DNA of 64,000 nt from Bolinopsis microptera (taxonomy: Eukaryota; Ctenophora; Tentaculata; Lobata; Bolinopsidae): the NCBI RefSeq assembly GCF_026151205.1, contig NC_087084.1, positions 4,023,538 through 4,087,537 of the forward strand. The letters are read 5' to 3'. Both the position numbers and the translations under genes were made by a program. Numbering within the stretch: position 1 is the stretch's first letter; every line of letters begins with the position of its first letter. The notes beneath the pieces are model-generated. The model did not search any database and was not told the origin of the DNA. It saw nothing but the letters and a program-made list of their open reading frames with translations. Shown one piece after another: positions 9,401 to 19,000 of the stretch.

Positions 9401-11638
9401 TAACTACATATTATTTTAAATAAAGCGATACAGGTTTGCTGATCTACTATAATACAACTGTTAAATTTGAACAATTCTAATGTTTAAATATATTTACAAG
9501 TTAAAACTAAATCCCACAGGTACTTAAAAATGTACGAGATGTTTCTTAGAAACCGCTAGATTATAGTACTGGCTATAAAACACTATTGCATAACATTGCC
9601 TCACCTTTTCAGTTTCAATGTCATTCCACAGGTTACTTAGTTTAAGATGTGGTTGATAGCGCACCTTGCAAATATTTTGCAGCAATACTGCACACACATC
9701 ACAAGGTTTAACGTCACTACAAGTTGGCCCTGGTAAAGTGACAAGATCCACAAATAAATAAAGAAATCTGATAAAATATAGTACTCCTTCTCTTTTACCT
9801 TGGTATCTAAGAGTATCAGGATCGGCCCTAGTGAGATCTGATAAAATATAATGAGGGTCTCTCTTCCACATAACTTCCATGCCCTGATACCCCACTGTTC
9901 TGGATGGTTCCACATCGCAGACAAGGAGGAAGCTGCGGCGGTATGATATCCTACTCACTTGTCTGCCGTGGGATTTGAACTTTGGAGCTGCGGGAAAGGG
10001 AGGTTATACACTGTACACTGTACACTAAACACTGTGCACTATACACTATACTCTATACACTGTACAATATACACTATACACTGTACATTATACAGTTATA
10101 CACTGTACACTATACACTGTACACTATACACTGTATATATATAGGAGGTTGGTAAAAAAAAGTTTAACATTTGAACGACGATTTTCATGACAGTGAAAAC
10201 TACAATGTCTTATAAATCTAATTCAACATTTGAAGAATAGGGGAAGAATATTTCATCATCACTTTGAGAAAGTCAAGAAATGACCGTGGAATATAAGAGG
10301 TATAACTATAACTTAGTCGGTCAAACATCTGTAGATTGCGATTGGTATGGTTGTAACAAAATTGTTACCGATTTACATAGAAAATAAGATAAATAGCTAA
10401 ATATAGCTGGTTGCTCTTTCGTAAATTAATTTACAGATGTTTAAAACCATACAAATTTTTCGTGAACACCCTGTTCATAACTTAAATTTTAAAATATAAT
10501 TAAAATATTAATCTCACCACAATGCTGCCTACCACAGTCCGATACCTCCATATTCTCCCCCGCACATAATTTTCCCGACAGCAGACAATGTCGTTCCCTT
10601 TCCTTGTTACAGGACAAACGGTCATCAACTGGCTGTGCACATTGTGACCACTGCTCCCAGTCAGACCACCTATCTGGTGAAGTGGAATAATGTATGTTTA
10701 ATGTTGACCAAGTAATTAATTATAGATTTTAAGGATATTGTTTAAAATTATATACTTTTGAATTAATAAAATGTTTTATGTATTTTGATTTAGCTCCAAT
10801 TGATAAGGAAAATAACCTGGTAAAAAACTAACCACATTGGTCATCTGGACAGTCAGTGAAGTCCTGGAGAGTCTCACTGCACGAGCGGGTGGAGTTAACC
10901 ACTACAGTACAAAACCTCTCACGTGACTTCTGGCATGCTGTCATGATGGAGTTGTACTGACACGTCTCACCCCACACACCCCAGTTAGTCACTGTTGGTT
11001 CTGTCGAGAGTCAAATTGTTTAGTTAGCATGTGTGGTTATCTAAGTTGAACTGTTGGAAATCAAAATGTCTGATAGTGTAACTAATAAGAAACTGTAATG
11101 GAGAGAAATTTGTTAAATTAATAAATTTAAGTTAATAAATTAATTGAATTGATCATAATTACCTGGTGTAACAGGTTCCTGAAAAACCGCTGTAGCTGAT
11201 GATGTCAACTCTGAAATAAAAAATGGTATCTAAGCAGTGAAAAAATGTGTCAGCTATAAAATAACTGTATCTTTATTGCTTTGAAAGAGCTATAATCTTA
11301 TTGAAAAAATGACGGTTATTAAGACAGTGATCATTTGTTTGTAATAGTTCCCTTTTTAGAAGTAACAGAAAATCAACAAAGTTGTGTCAAATCACTCAGA
11401 GGCACTATTTCAGCGATTGTGGAATCACTTTTTTGTTTTTTTCCCTGATTTTTAATGTAAGTTTGCGGTAACAATAAAAATGCTGCAGATTGCATTATCA
11501 ATCGCTTTTTGCCACACTGAAATGGTGCCTCAGCAAATAAATTGAACTCAAATATCTGTTACCAGTAAACTTACCAACAGAGCCAAAGGTTTGAGATAAG
11601 GCAAGTTCAGGTAGAAATAATATAAGAAAACACAGCAT
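296..11638 (-). CDS. Gene A: TSP1-TSP1-Ig-Ig transmembrane receptor with tyrosine-rich tail (12 exons)
   Basis: Likely a type I cell-surface receptor. Exons in transcript order: 11638-11575, 11210-11163, 11000-10833, 10673-10518, 9987-9799, 9235-9134, 4668-4556, 4429-4368, 4013-3901, 1827-1740, 1488-1403, 456-296. Every junction has GT/AG and matching phase, and the joined frame is open for 449 codons. Domain order is signal peptide, linker, two TSP1 repeats, Ig domain 1 (two exons), Ig domain 2 (three exons), transmembrane helix, proline-rich juxtamembrane exon, tyrosine-motif exon. The domain-bordering introns of the ectodomain are phase 1, as in shuffled extracellular modules. The last exon runs to a TAA at 298-296, with an AATAAA-type signal (TTTATT on plus) near 253-258; a splice at AATT|GTAAAG to an exon outside the window is the alternative. 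UNC-5 receptors combine the same modules in the opposite order, so I do not assign it to that family. The ligand is unknown. Confidence 0.85.
353..1532. repeat. Segmental duplication, copy A (partner 17045-17993)
   Basis: Nearly identical to 17045-17993 in the same orientation. It covers the tyrosine-tail exon, the intron and the juxtamembrane exon. Copy A is longer because of the 319-bp insertion at 1004-1322 and small indels; copy B has about 120 bases around 17283-17430 that are absent from copy A. The coding differences I can see are few, for example a synonymous CCG/CCT. Confidence 0.93.
1004..1322 (-). mobile_element. SINE-like or 5'-truncated LINE insertion with 14-bp TSD
   Basis: This block is absent from the otherwise identical copy B. 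It is flanked by the direct repeat AATTACAAGAGGTT at 990-1003 and 1323-1336. Read on the minus strand it ends in a short repeat tail of AACCAAAACC type, as in many LINE and SINE 3' ends. I see no open frame and did not identify a tRNA or 5S head. Confidence 0.8.
1403..1827 (-). CDS. Gene A exons 10-11: transmembrane helix and proline-rich juxtamembrane segment
   Basis: Exon 1827-1740 encodes QRKYLIITITVISLLIVILG followed by a few more hydrophobic residues, a single membrane-spanning helix. Exon 1488-1403 encodes YYKLLAPKPPPISTIPRR and continues to TPDI; KPPP and IPRR are possible SH3-binding sequence. Phases 1-2 and 2-1 link them to Ig domain 2 and to the tail exon at 456. The juxtamembrane exon lies in the stretch duplicated in gene B; the transmembrane exon does not. 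Confidence 0.83.
1705..1748. repeat. 22-bp tandem duplication spanning the splice donor of the gene A transmembrane exon
   Basis: Two 22-bp units (1705-1726, 1727-1748) differ at a few positions. Each carries ACATG|GTAAG on the minus strand, so a second donor lies 22 bases inside the intron. Use of the inner donor would add 22 nt and shift the frame. Confidence 0.8.
1938..1954. repeat. Poly-G tract
   Basis: Isolated run of about 17 G in an intron of gene A. No matching poly-C partner or inverted repeat was seen nearby. Confidence 0.9.
2492..2895. repeat. 22-bp minisatellite carrying CACGTG boxes
   Basis: About 18 units of 22 bp built on CCATATTG, TTTCTGA and CACGTGA. Many units hold the palindromic E-box CACGTG; variants have CACATG, CATGTG or CAGGTG. 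It lies in the intron between Ig domain 2 and the transmembrane exon of gene A. The open frames across it are by-products of the 22-bp period. Confidence 0.93.
3120..3475. repeat. Diverged tandem duplication of about 190 bp
   Basis: GATGATGCGTGTCAGCAGTA and the following sequence occur near 3158 and again near 3345, with similar downstream sequence (TTGAGTAGGA, CTGATATCATA). Intronic in gene A. Confidence 0.75.
3901..4668 (-). CDS. Gene A exons 7-9: Ig-like domain 2
   Basis: Three exons: 4668-4556 (B strand, KNITLHCYLEG), 4429-4368 (core tryptophan, WFRGDGEGRN) and 4013-3901 (LQITNMSKDKQGNYSCC). The middle exon was found because the outer two did not match in phase; with it, all junctions agree (0/0 and 2/2). 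The sequence follows an I-set-like pattern, again with a doubled cysteine at the F strand as in domain 1. NIT, NMS and NYS are possible N-glycosylation sites. Confidence 0.82.
4691..7305. repeat. 2.6 kb palindrome with about 1.09 kb arms
   Basis: The left arm (4691-5772) and right arm (6204-7305) are reverse complements with few differences; the right arm has a short extra segment near 6650. The 430-bp spacer holds a poly-G run at 5775-5791, a 20-bp duplication near 5940 and two 30-bp units at 6141-6200. Short frames in the arms occur in mirror pairs and look non-coding. No clear target-site duplication is visible. It is a foldback element or an inverted duplication, in the intron between Ig domains 1 and 2 of gene A. 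Confidence 0.92.
6141..6200. repeat. Two 30-bp tandem units
   Basis: Perfect duplication of a 30-bp AT-rich unit beginning TAGCAGGTTTAAATAAAATA, in the palindrome spacer. Confidence 0.9.
7366..7514. repeat. Small inverted-repeat element
   Basis: CCTCATTTAACCCTC near the left end is mirrored by GAGGGTTAAGTGAGG near the right end, with an inner pair CATTCGGCTGAGT / ACTCAGCCGAATG. The size and structure are MITE-like. No coding content. Confidence 0.7.
8293..8993. mobile_element. Inverted-repeat element with poly-G/poly-C ends
   Basis: Begins with a run of 20 G then GGCCAACCATATTAAAG, and ends with its reverse complement and a run of about 25 C. The terminal repeats extend through CCGATTTTGACCCGGGGATA on each side. 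AATATT flanks both ends. About 700 bp, no credible protein. Intronic in gene A. Confidence 0.85.
9042..9129. repeat. Four 22-bp tandem repeats abutting a splice donor
   Basis: Units at 9042, 9064, 9086 and 9108. On the minus strand each contains TTTCAGAGTCAT and a donor-like GGTATGTTTC. The real donor GTAAGTTTCAG of the Ig exon at 9134 overlaps the edge of the array, so donor-like sites recur every 22 bases into the intron. Confidence 0.85.
9134..9987 (-). CDS. Gene A exons 5-6: Ig-like domain 1
   Basis: Exon 9987-9799 gives the first half, with the B-strand cysteine (FLLVCDVEPS) and core tryptophan (MEVMWKRD). Exon 9235-9134 gives the second half, with HETGIYTCCVRNEFG, the D-x-G-x-Y-x-C type motif. 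Both are phase 1 to phase 1. A second cysteine pair (CC before VRN, and TRC after it) could form an extra disulfide. Four 22-bp repeats adjoin the donor at 9134. Confidence 0.85.
10010..10142. repeat. TACACTGTACACTATA-type short tandem repeat
   Basis: Imperfect repetition of TACACTGTACAC and TACACTATACAC between two gene A exons. The open frame through it is a repeat artefact. Confidence 0.85.
10518..11000 (-). CDS. Gene A exons 3-4: two thrombospondin type 1 repeats
   Basis: Exon 11000-10833 encodes a TSP1 repeat beginning TNWGVWGETC with six cysteines and ending DCPDDQC. Exon 10673-10518 encodes a second, beginning DRWSDWEQWSQC, the tryptophan ladder typical of the fold, and ending DCGRQHC. 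Both exons are phase 1 at both ends, so each is a self-contained module. TSP1 repeats usually mediate binding to glycans or to other extracellular proteins. Confidence 0.88.
11575..11638 (-). CDS. Gene A exon 1: start codon and signal peptide
   Basis: ATG at 11638 opens MLCFLILFLPELALSQ, a compact hydrophobic secretion signal. The donor GTAAGT follows GTT G, giving phase 1, which fits the acceptor TTTATTTCAG of the small linker exon at 11210-11163. An earlier in-frame ATG is not visible. This fixes the 5' coding end of the receptor gene. Confidence 0.82.
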
Positions 11639-12164
11639 CTGCAATCATTTGAGGATGTTAGTAAATATCTATGATATCAATTAAAGGCACAATAGTAAGT
11701 ACACAATAATACATACGCTTTTTAATACCTACGCTTCTTAGTACCTAAACTTCTTAGTACCTACGCTTCTTAGTACCTAAACTTCTTATTATATAATACA
11801 AATTTTGCACATTTGTTTGTTTTAATGGACTGGTTGACGTTTTCTGTAAGTTTCTCCTCTGCAGACAGCAATTTCGATATACATTTCAAATAGAGTGAGA
11901 TATATATCTTTGTGAAGAATCACGCACATTCCAATTTAAGTAATAACTTAAAGTCACACCTAGATATTGAGTCATCTGTATTCTGTACTCTTTCCAAGAT
12001 AATAGTATGCCATTGATACTCAGTTTTGTATCAGAAGGTATGACTCCATTTTTTGCTGACTAAAAATTTAAATAATTCAATGTCACATCTCCAACCAGTG
12101 CCTTTGTAAAGTTAATATTATTTATGAAGTTATATATATAATATAATTCACTGCTTTTGGAAAC

Positions 12165-12375
12165 AGTTGCAATCTTTCAATGAAACAAGACATTTTTCAA
12201 TGAAACGAGATATTTAGTTTTTAGCACTTTCTCAGAATTAACAATTCACCGTTTGGTGTCTGACATTTTGTCCATGACTGATAATTGGATTGTAGAGGTA
12301 CAGGCAACTAACGGGGCAAGGAATGTATGGACCTGAAAGCTTTTGCACACACCGAAACACTAGTTCGCATCTTTG
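12165..12375 (+). repeat. Dispersed repeat copy (inverted partner 49775-49995)
   Basis: CAATGAAACAAGA, CAACTAACGGGGCAAGGAAT and AAAGCTTTTGCACACACCGA recur in the same order, reverse-complemented, at 49775-49995. The family is not identified. Confidence 0.75.
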
Positions 12376-14330
12376 ATTGCTCCCAAACTGCATGAATTAG
12401 TTACCTTACACTTCAATTGCTGATCTTAGATGACTTAACATTTTAATTTGGTCAGTCGCCACCAGAGTACACTTAGCTGAGTGATTGGGCAACCGTAATA
12501 GAGGGTAAAATGAAGAGCACTGTAAAAATATCTTGAATCTCGTAAGGGTAGGTAACCTTTAATACTCATAAATCGGAGTGTACTTCAGCAATCAAACACA
12601 ACGCTGACAACGATTAACACATGTTTATTAAAAGCTTCTACAAGTTAAACTATCGTAGATCACTTATATGTTTTTAACCCAACTCCATTCAATCAAACAC
12701 AATTTAAACAGTCTGGGCTGACTGGGAAAGCCTTCGAATAACACTTGCCTCTACTCCTAAACTTCATTCGAGAAGTATGATTTACGAGAAATAGTGTCAC
12801 ATAATTTCGTCAAGTCAAGATCTATTTCTTAAGTCCTTTGTTAGAAAACCTGCCAACCTTTCTTGTTAGGTGCATCTACCTTATCAAGTCAGATTTAATT
12901 TGCAGCTATAAACTTGTGTTTACTTAATAGTTTAACCCCCGGCCAAGGCAAAGATGCACAATCCTCTCAAATAGGCATCATTTACAGCTGAGCATAAGGG
13001 TTAAATTTAAATGTAATTAAAATTATTAAACCTTTTGGTGCTGTATAGAAATAACATTAATTAATTATTGTTATTATTATGTAATGTTTTGGCACTTTTG
13101 ATGTCGATGAATTGTTTGGGCGGTTATCATATTTTCAGACCTTTGAAAAGCGACGTGAATCAGAATGAAATTAAAATGTATTGAAGTATAATGCACCATG
13201 TAAATTCAGCGATGGTTTTTGATCAACTTGTAGGTCAATTAATAAATTAAATAAATTGTAAAAACTATAATAATCTGAATAAAATGTACTATGACCCTGG
13301 CCCCTTGATGGTCATGCAACCCATTAATAAATCTATGTACACTGTACAGGCTCTTAGACCTTGAGTGAGTATTGGTATTCCACACGAGTAAAGTTCTATT
13401 ATATCCTATTAGCTACATTATGTTTCTGACAAACTTACCTTTGCAATACAGAAAGAAATTAACTAACAACCAACACTACATCATTTCTCAGTGTTTCTCA
13501 ACACTGAAGCAAACAGTTCAAGAGTATCAATCATGATCAGTACCTATAATGTTCAGTATTATTCTATCGATGTTCTCTACACACATCTAGAAGACGCCAA
13601 CCAACACTCCTCATTCTTTGAACAAGGTTATCATTCTTATATCAATAACATATGAATAATATTAACCTGCGACAAGTAAGAAACGGCATCGTTGCCTAAA
13701 CTTCGACTAAAATTAGTCTTACAAAATTGACTTATCTCCACTGAATCAGTTCATCGTAATAAAGACTAAGCTAAAACGAAAGTAGAAACTGCTAAGACAA
13801 CTCCGTTTTAAATATTAATTGTACACCGCCAGACGCCATTGCACACCGTCATTGTTTATCAAAAAACACCACTAATCAGACAAATTACTGAACGGCTGTT
13901 TCGAATGAATGTCTAATGTCAAACGACAACGAAAGGCGAACAAAATTCTAACATTGTATAACCAAATCATCATGATTCATGAACCAGCTGTACATAATAC
14001 ATTCACTATTTAGGTATTCACTATTTTAGATAAATGATTCACTAATTAGGGCTATTACCATTTACCATCACGCGACGTCACTTTTGCATAGTCCAATCAA
14101 AAGCATTAACAGGCATCACGAGATAATATTTTATCCAACGCTAAAACAGTCTTGCGCAATATTACGAACGATTTAATTACTAAAGCGCGCGGCTTTTGAA
14201 GCTTACATGTAAAATTATTTGCTCGCGACTTCTCACTTTCCGAATTCAAATTTTATTTTCACACGTTTATCGTCCGTTTTAAAATTATAAATTGTGATGG
14301 CAATGGCCCTCGGACAAATCTAGCTTCCAG

Positions 14331-14376
14331 AAAGGGGGGCGCTTTTTGAGTGAAGCGGGGGGGGGGGGGGGGCGCC
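14331..14376. repeat. GC-rich block with a poly-G run
   Basis: GGGGGGCGC near 14334 and a longer G run ending GGCGCC near 14372, in an AT-rich intergenic region. Possibly the stub of a poly-G-ended element; no inverted partner seen. Confidence 0.6.
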
Positions 14377-15734
14377 AAGAATAGAAGTAACGTTACTGTA
14401 TCACATATCATTAATTATGAATATGTAATTTTATGTGGACATTTTTGTATCATGATCGGGACAGGGAATCTATACATTGACAATTTGACACGTGACAGCA
14501 ATAATTAAAACAGCCAGTCAGCTTCCATCAATCCAGCAGCGACCAATCTAATACGAAATTATCGGTCACGTGGCGATTTGCCACTAGCGAAGCTAATAAC
14601 TAATAAGCAGTTACATCACTGCTTATAATGTGATAACAATAGTTATCGCACTCCTATTTACCTGTTAATCACAGCCTAAATGTAGTACCAGGGCAATAAC
14701 AATAGTTATCTCCCTCCCAGTTATTGCAACCCTATTTAATGCATTATATTATCGTAAACAAGAGAGAGATAACAACTTTTACATTATGGACAGTTACACA
14801 CTGATCATGAGAGAATAAGATTACCTTAACTGTCTTTATTTAAAAATAAAACAATTAGATAATGGTATAACAAGCAGTTTATTCTGTGTATTAATAATAC
14901 AATCTCTAAATGCCAACGAAATAAATAATTGTTGGTATTTTTTGCGACAAACATTTGCATAATTAAGAAAATTATTTAGTTTCAAAACTTTTAATACAAA
15001 GATCATCATAACTTAACTACATTTCATAACCTCAACTATGAGTAAAAAGCCAAAACACAATTAATGTGAATTGTTGTAGGTCTAACAGCTTAAATGGAAT
15101 CTAGCAGATTATATTATAATGATGGGTATGTACGGTATTTACAGTTAAACTAAAAGCTGACTGAAGTAAAGAATTCAATGTGTTGAAAACATCGAATGAT
15201 GTATATTCCTAGAAGTTCTAGTGGTGAAATTGTAAAAATTTAGATGCAGATTGCAGGCTGATTTAAGAATCGTTCAGAAAATATAGATAAAATATGGATC
15301 CTATGAACAATTAACTAAACAAACTAAAAAGTTAAAAAGCCACATATTTTATAATTTCTTTACTTTCAGAAACGAAAAATTAACTAGAAAAACGCTCAGC
15401 GTAAAATACCAGAGCTCAAATTTATATCCGACATTGCTGCTACCTAATAGCTGAGAAAGCTCGTATTAATAAAGCGATCATATTAAACTATCAAAGAAAA
15501 CTACTCGAAATTGTCACAGCACCTGTCTCAAATAAACTTTCAAGTTTAATTCTGAATCTGAATATATTGGGTCCAGATAAAACAATAATATTGAATTGTA
15601 TCACCACAGTCATCTGTACTTATACTTCTATCATTATATGTCGCATAACATATTTTAGTCAAAAAGTCGTTATAAAAAAGCTTCAAATTCGCCGTCTCAA
15701 CGCGTAACGTTACTTCAAGTGGTACGGCATGGTG

Positions 15735-15782
15735 TGACGTCACTACACGTGATGTGACGTCACTACACGCGATGTGACGTCA
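15735..15782. promoter_or_regulatory. Three perfect CRE sites (TGACGTCA) at 20-bp spacing
   Basis: TGACGTCA at 15735-15742, 15755-15762 and 15775-15782, separated by CTACACG sequence. TGACGTCA is the consensus for CREB/ATF bZIP factors. The cluster lies just past the stop of gene B, so it may be in its 3' untranslated region or belong to an enhancer. Function is inferred from motif only. Confidence 0.6.
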
Positions 15783-15809
15783 TGGTACGTGGCCGACATC
15801 TGAATGTTT

Positions 15810-16030
15810 CTAAATGTTATCATAAAGAGGTGGGTTATTCTGATAATCGTCCTCTTCATGATCAAATCCCCCTGCTTCTACTCTAGAACTGTAGTTCCCC
15901 TCCTCCGGTGATGGACCACGTGCGGCAGTGTCTCCACGTGCGGCAGTGTCTCCACGTGCGGCAGTGTCTAAACGTGCTGCAGAATCCCCGTCAACGTAGA
16001 CTGGAACTTCTTGATGAGATGCTGAGGGAC
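15810..16030 (-). CDS. Gene B last exon: C-terminal tyrosine motifs
   Basis: Acceptor TTTCACCCAG, phase 1 in, stop TAG at 15812-15810. It encodes EVPVYVDGDSAAR, three 7-residue repeats around DTAARG, GNYSSRVEA and DDYQNNPPLYDNI. YQN and YDN fit the YxN class bound by the GRB2 SH2 domain, and YDNI also fits YxxI. The triple repeat comes from an 18-21 bp duplication (CCACGTGCGGCAGTGTCT). Confidence 0.85.
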
Positions 16031-19000
16031 CTGGGTGAAAAAGTGGGGTTAGTACTTTAAGTATGACTAATTATCTGTTGTGCTCCAAATAATTAAATAA
16101 TAAATTACATAAACTGATTTAATCTTTGTCTTTCTTTTCGTACAGCAGTTTTAGAATGAATTGTGCTACACAACTTCTTTTGATACAAATCGTGGAATCT
16201 GTGGTTAACCATGATCAATACAGAAACAGCAAGGTAGATGCAGCTGGAGATCAACTCCATTCACTTGACATGCACAATTTTTTAGATTTTAAAAATCACT
16301 TCTGATCAACAACAGCAAAAAACAAACATAACGAATCAAACATCGTCAAAATTGTTGACTCTGATTACGAGCACGTCTGGCTTGCGGCCTATTTATCAAA
16401 TCACATAAAAAAGGCACAATCCCCAGCTCAACATTAACCCCTCAATTAAAATATCTCCTCAAATCTTGGTTTCTAAAGCTGATTATGTCCGTCAGTTTTG
16501 AGATTTATACCGACTAGCAGGAAGTAGGAACCCGTCCAACCCTAAAGTGGTGTCAATACTCAAGAGACTAAAATAATTATTACCTAATTGACACCACTTG
16601 GGGTCCAAATTTGGATACGACTAAAATGCGACTATAATGCGGCAATAATACGGCAATAATGCGGCAATAATGCGGCACAACAAGACAAAATCCCAGATAA
16701 CAATAATCTCACTAGAAGTGGAATGTGTTAAAGGTACATAGTTGCTAGACATTCTGCGTAAGTGACCACGATCCAGCAAAGGGGAGTCTGAGGTAAAGAT
16801 AATCTACTAAAAAAAGTGCTGTAATCTATCATATCGAGATATAGGTGCTGAAATGCAAACCAAGATGAATTTTATTTCTAAAACCTCCAGCGAGGAGAGC
16901 TTATCAATCTTCGGAAAAATAAAATCTAGCAATTAGCAAAAGCCTAGAATCCACCATTTGCAATGCTTACCAGGCTTCGGGTCACAATAATCATTCTCAA
17001 CATAATGGTTTTCCTCTACAGTTTGATTATTTTCCACTTCCTGCTTACAATTTGGTTCAGCCATTTGCATGTAACCTGGCCCATCAGGCAGTTCTTCGTA
17101 GAGCATATTATCAGGGTCTTCGTAAACACCACTTGCGTCGTCGTCATCTGGATATATAATGATATTTTCAGTCAGTTATATTAATTGTAGTTCTAATTGG
17201 AGCAACTAATTGTGTACACGATACTTCGTCTAGAGATTTGATTGAAGATGTCAATCCTTCACAGCCAGCAGTGCATCGCTACGATCTGGAGATAAACCTT
17301 AGTTCACGCGTTCTACATCTTACAGTTCTATATGAAAGAACAGTGTGAAGTAATGTCAAAGCCAGTGAGCGATTAGTTGACATTCTGGCGGTCATGAAAC
17401 ATGGTCTCTCTGACAGACTTATTGGCAATAAAGTAGACGCCTCAATCCAATTATGAAGCAATTAGTTGGGACGTTTACAAAACAGGCTTGCCATTATGTA
17501 AGATTCTACCAAGATTCCCTCATGCATCTACCAAAATAATGATACAATTCTCTTATGTAGTATTTCTGGTGTGATTCATCATGCGATCATGTGATCCATG
17601 CATTTATTGGATCGGAGGCCTTGAGGGCGCGCGCGCGCGCGCGAGCAGGGATCGGAGCGGTTGCGCGATAGTTTTAAGAATTATCTGAATCGCGCGTTCC
17701 AAAAAAGACACGATCCAGTGTACTCTTAATTCGTTCAATGTAAACACTGTATTGAAATTACAAGAGGGTTGCTTAGACCAGTGGACTTATAGACCATTAG
17801 GAAGCAAATCACAGAGGGGACTCCGTTTTACCGAATTTATGCTAGTGAACCAAGTTAACTGACCTATGTCAGGTGTGAAAACTACATTGTTGTGTCGTCT
17901 TGGTATCGTTGATATTGGGGGTGGTTTGGGAGCTAACAGTTTGTAGTACCTGCGATATTTCATTATTAATTCTTATCGATAGGAAGCACTTAACTTCGAA
18001 ACGAAAATATCAATTCCCGGAATGTCATGCCTTTATCCATCCTTTAAGTTAATCCAACTCTGTAACCATTCGAATTTAATCCAGGGATAAATCTGGAAAT
18101 CTAAATAAACCACATACCCCTTTCTATAGCAGAGAAGTGCAAGTGCCATTAACAGCACCAAGCACACAATTATCAGCACTCCAATTATCCAATTATAAAC
18201 ACTATCTTTATCAGATCCTGTTTTCCTCTGCTCTTTTACTTGATCAGCTGCTGCTTCGCAAGCTGCCGCGTCTCCTTCACCTGATGAACAGGAAATGAGA
18301 ACATCGTCACAGAGTACCAAATATGGTGGTGATAAAGTATTGTAAGGGTTCGATCATTATGACGTCATGGTTAGTAGTAACCTTATGACATCACATATCA
18401 CTTTGGTGTTACACAATGATTTTACTACATAGGAAGAGAAATGCAAGGTTATTGAGCATAACTTGAGCATACAATGTCCTTTACTAGGGACCATACTGTG
18501 AAGGACGTGATTATTCGATCGCGTGATCTATAACTGATCACTAACATTGACTCAAAGTTTAGTTTCATTAATAAAGATTACACATCACCGTATGATAACA
18601 TAACCCTGAGTGTAAGTATTGGCATGCAGATCAGTCAGCATTACATGCAGCGGAAAAGTAGCAGAAAAGTAGCAGCAAATCAAAAGAAGGATGATAATCA
18701 GTAATCATGCTAATAATAAATTATAAGTAAATCAATAAGTTAATTTTTAAAAGCAATGGAATCAAATTGTCTCCTGTATTATGTGTATTAGTCTATGAAT
18801 AGATTAAGGTATGTGTAAGGAATGTGCAAGATTATAACTATGCAAATAATTTTTTTAAATTCTGCAGATGAGAAACAATCACGTAACTCATTCTTGTCAA
18901 TTATGCAATTAATCAATTAATTAATGATAACAGCAGTCAGAGTAGCAGCAGCAAGAATTTATATCTAAAGTTCAGCAAGCGATAAATTAGTATTTAGTAA

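Larger units (their letters stand above)
11639..15734. other. Intergenic region between genes A and B, no gene recognised
   Basis: AT-rich with stop codons in all frames and no recognisable exon chain. It holds the presumed promoter of gene A, a dispersed-repeat copy at 12165-12375, small repeats near 11725-11790 and a G-rich block with a long poly-G at 14331-14376. No convincing tRNA or rRNA was seen. Confidence 0.5.

Noticed and set aside
296-11638. Assignment of gene A to the hydrozoan allorecognition (Alr) family or to UNC-5
   Set aside because: Tail tyrosine motifs and Ig domains recall Alr, but TSP1 repeats are not part of that architecture as I know it; UNC-5 has Ig before TSP1 and a ZU5-death tail, which is absent.
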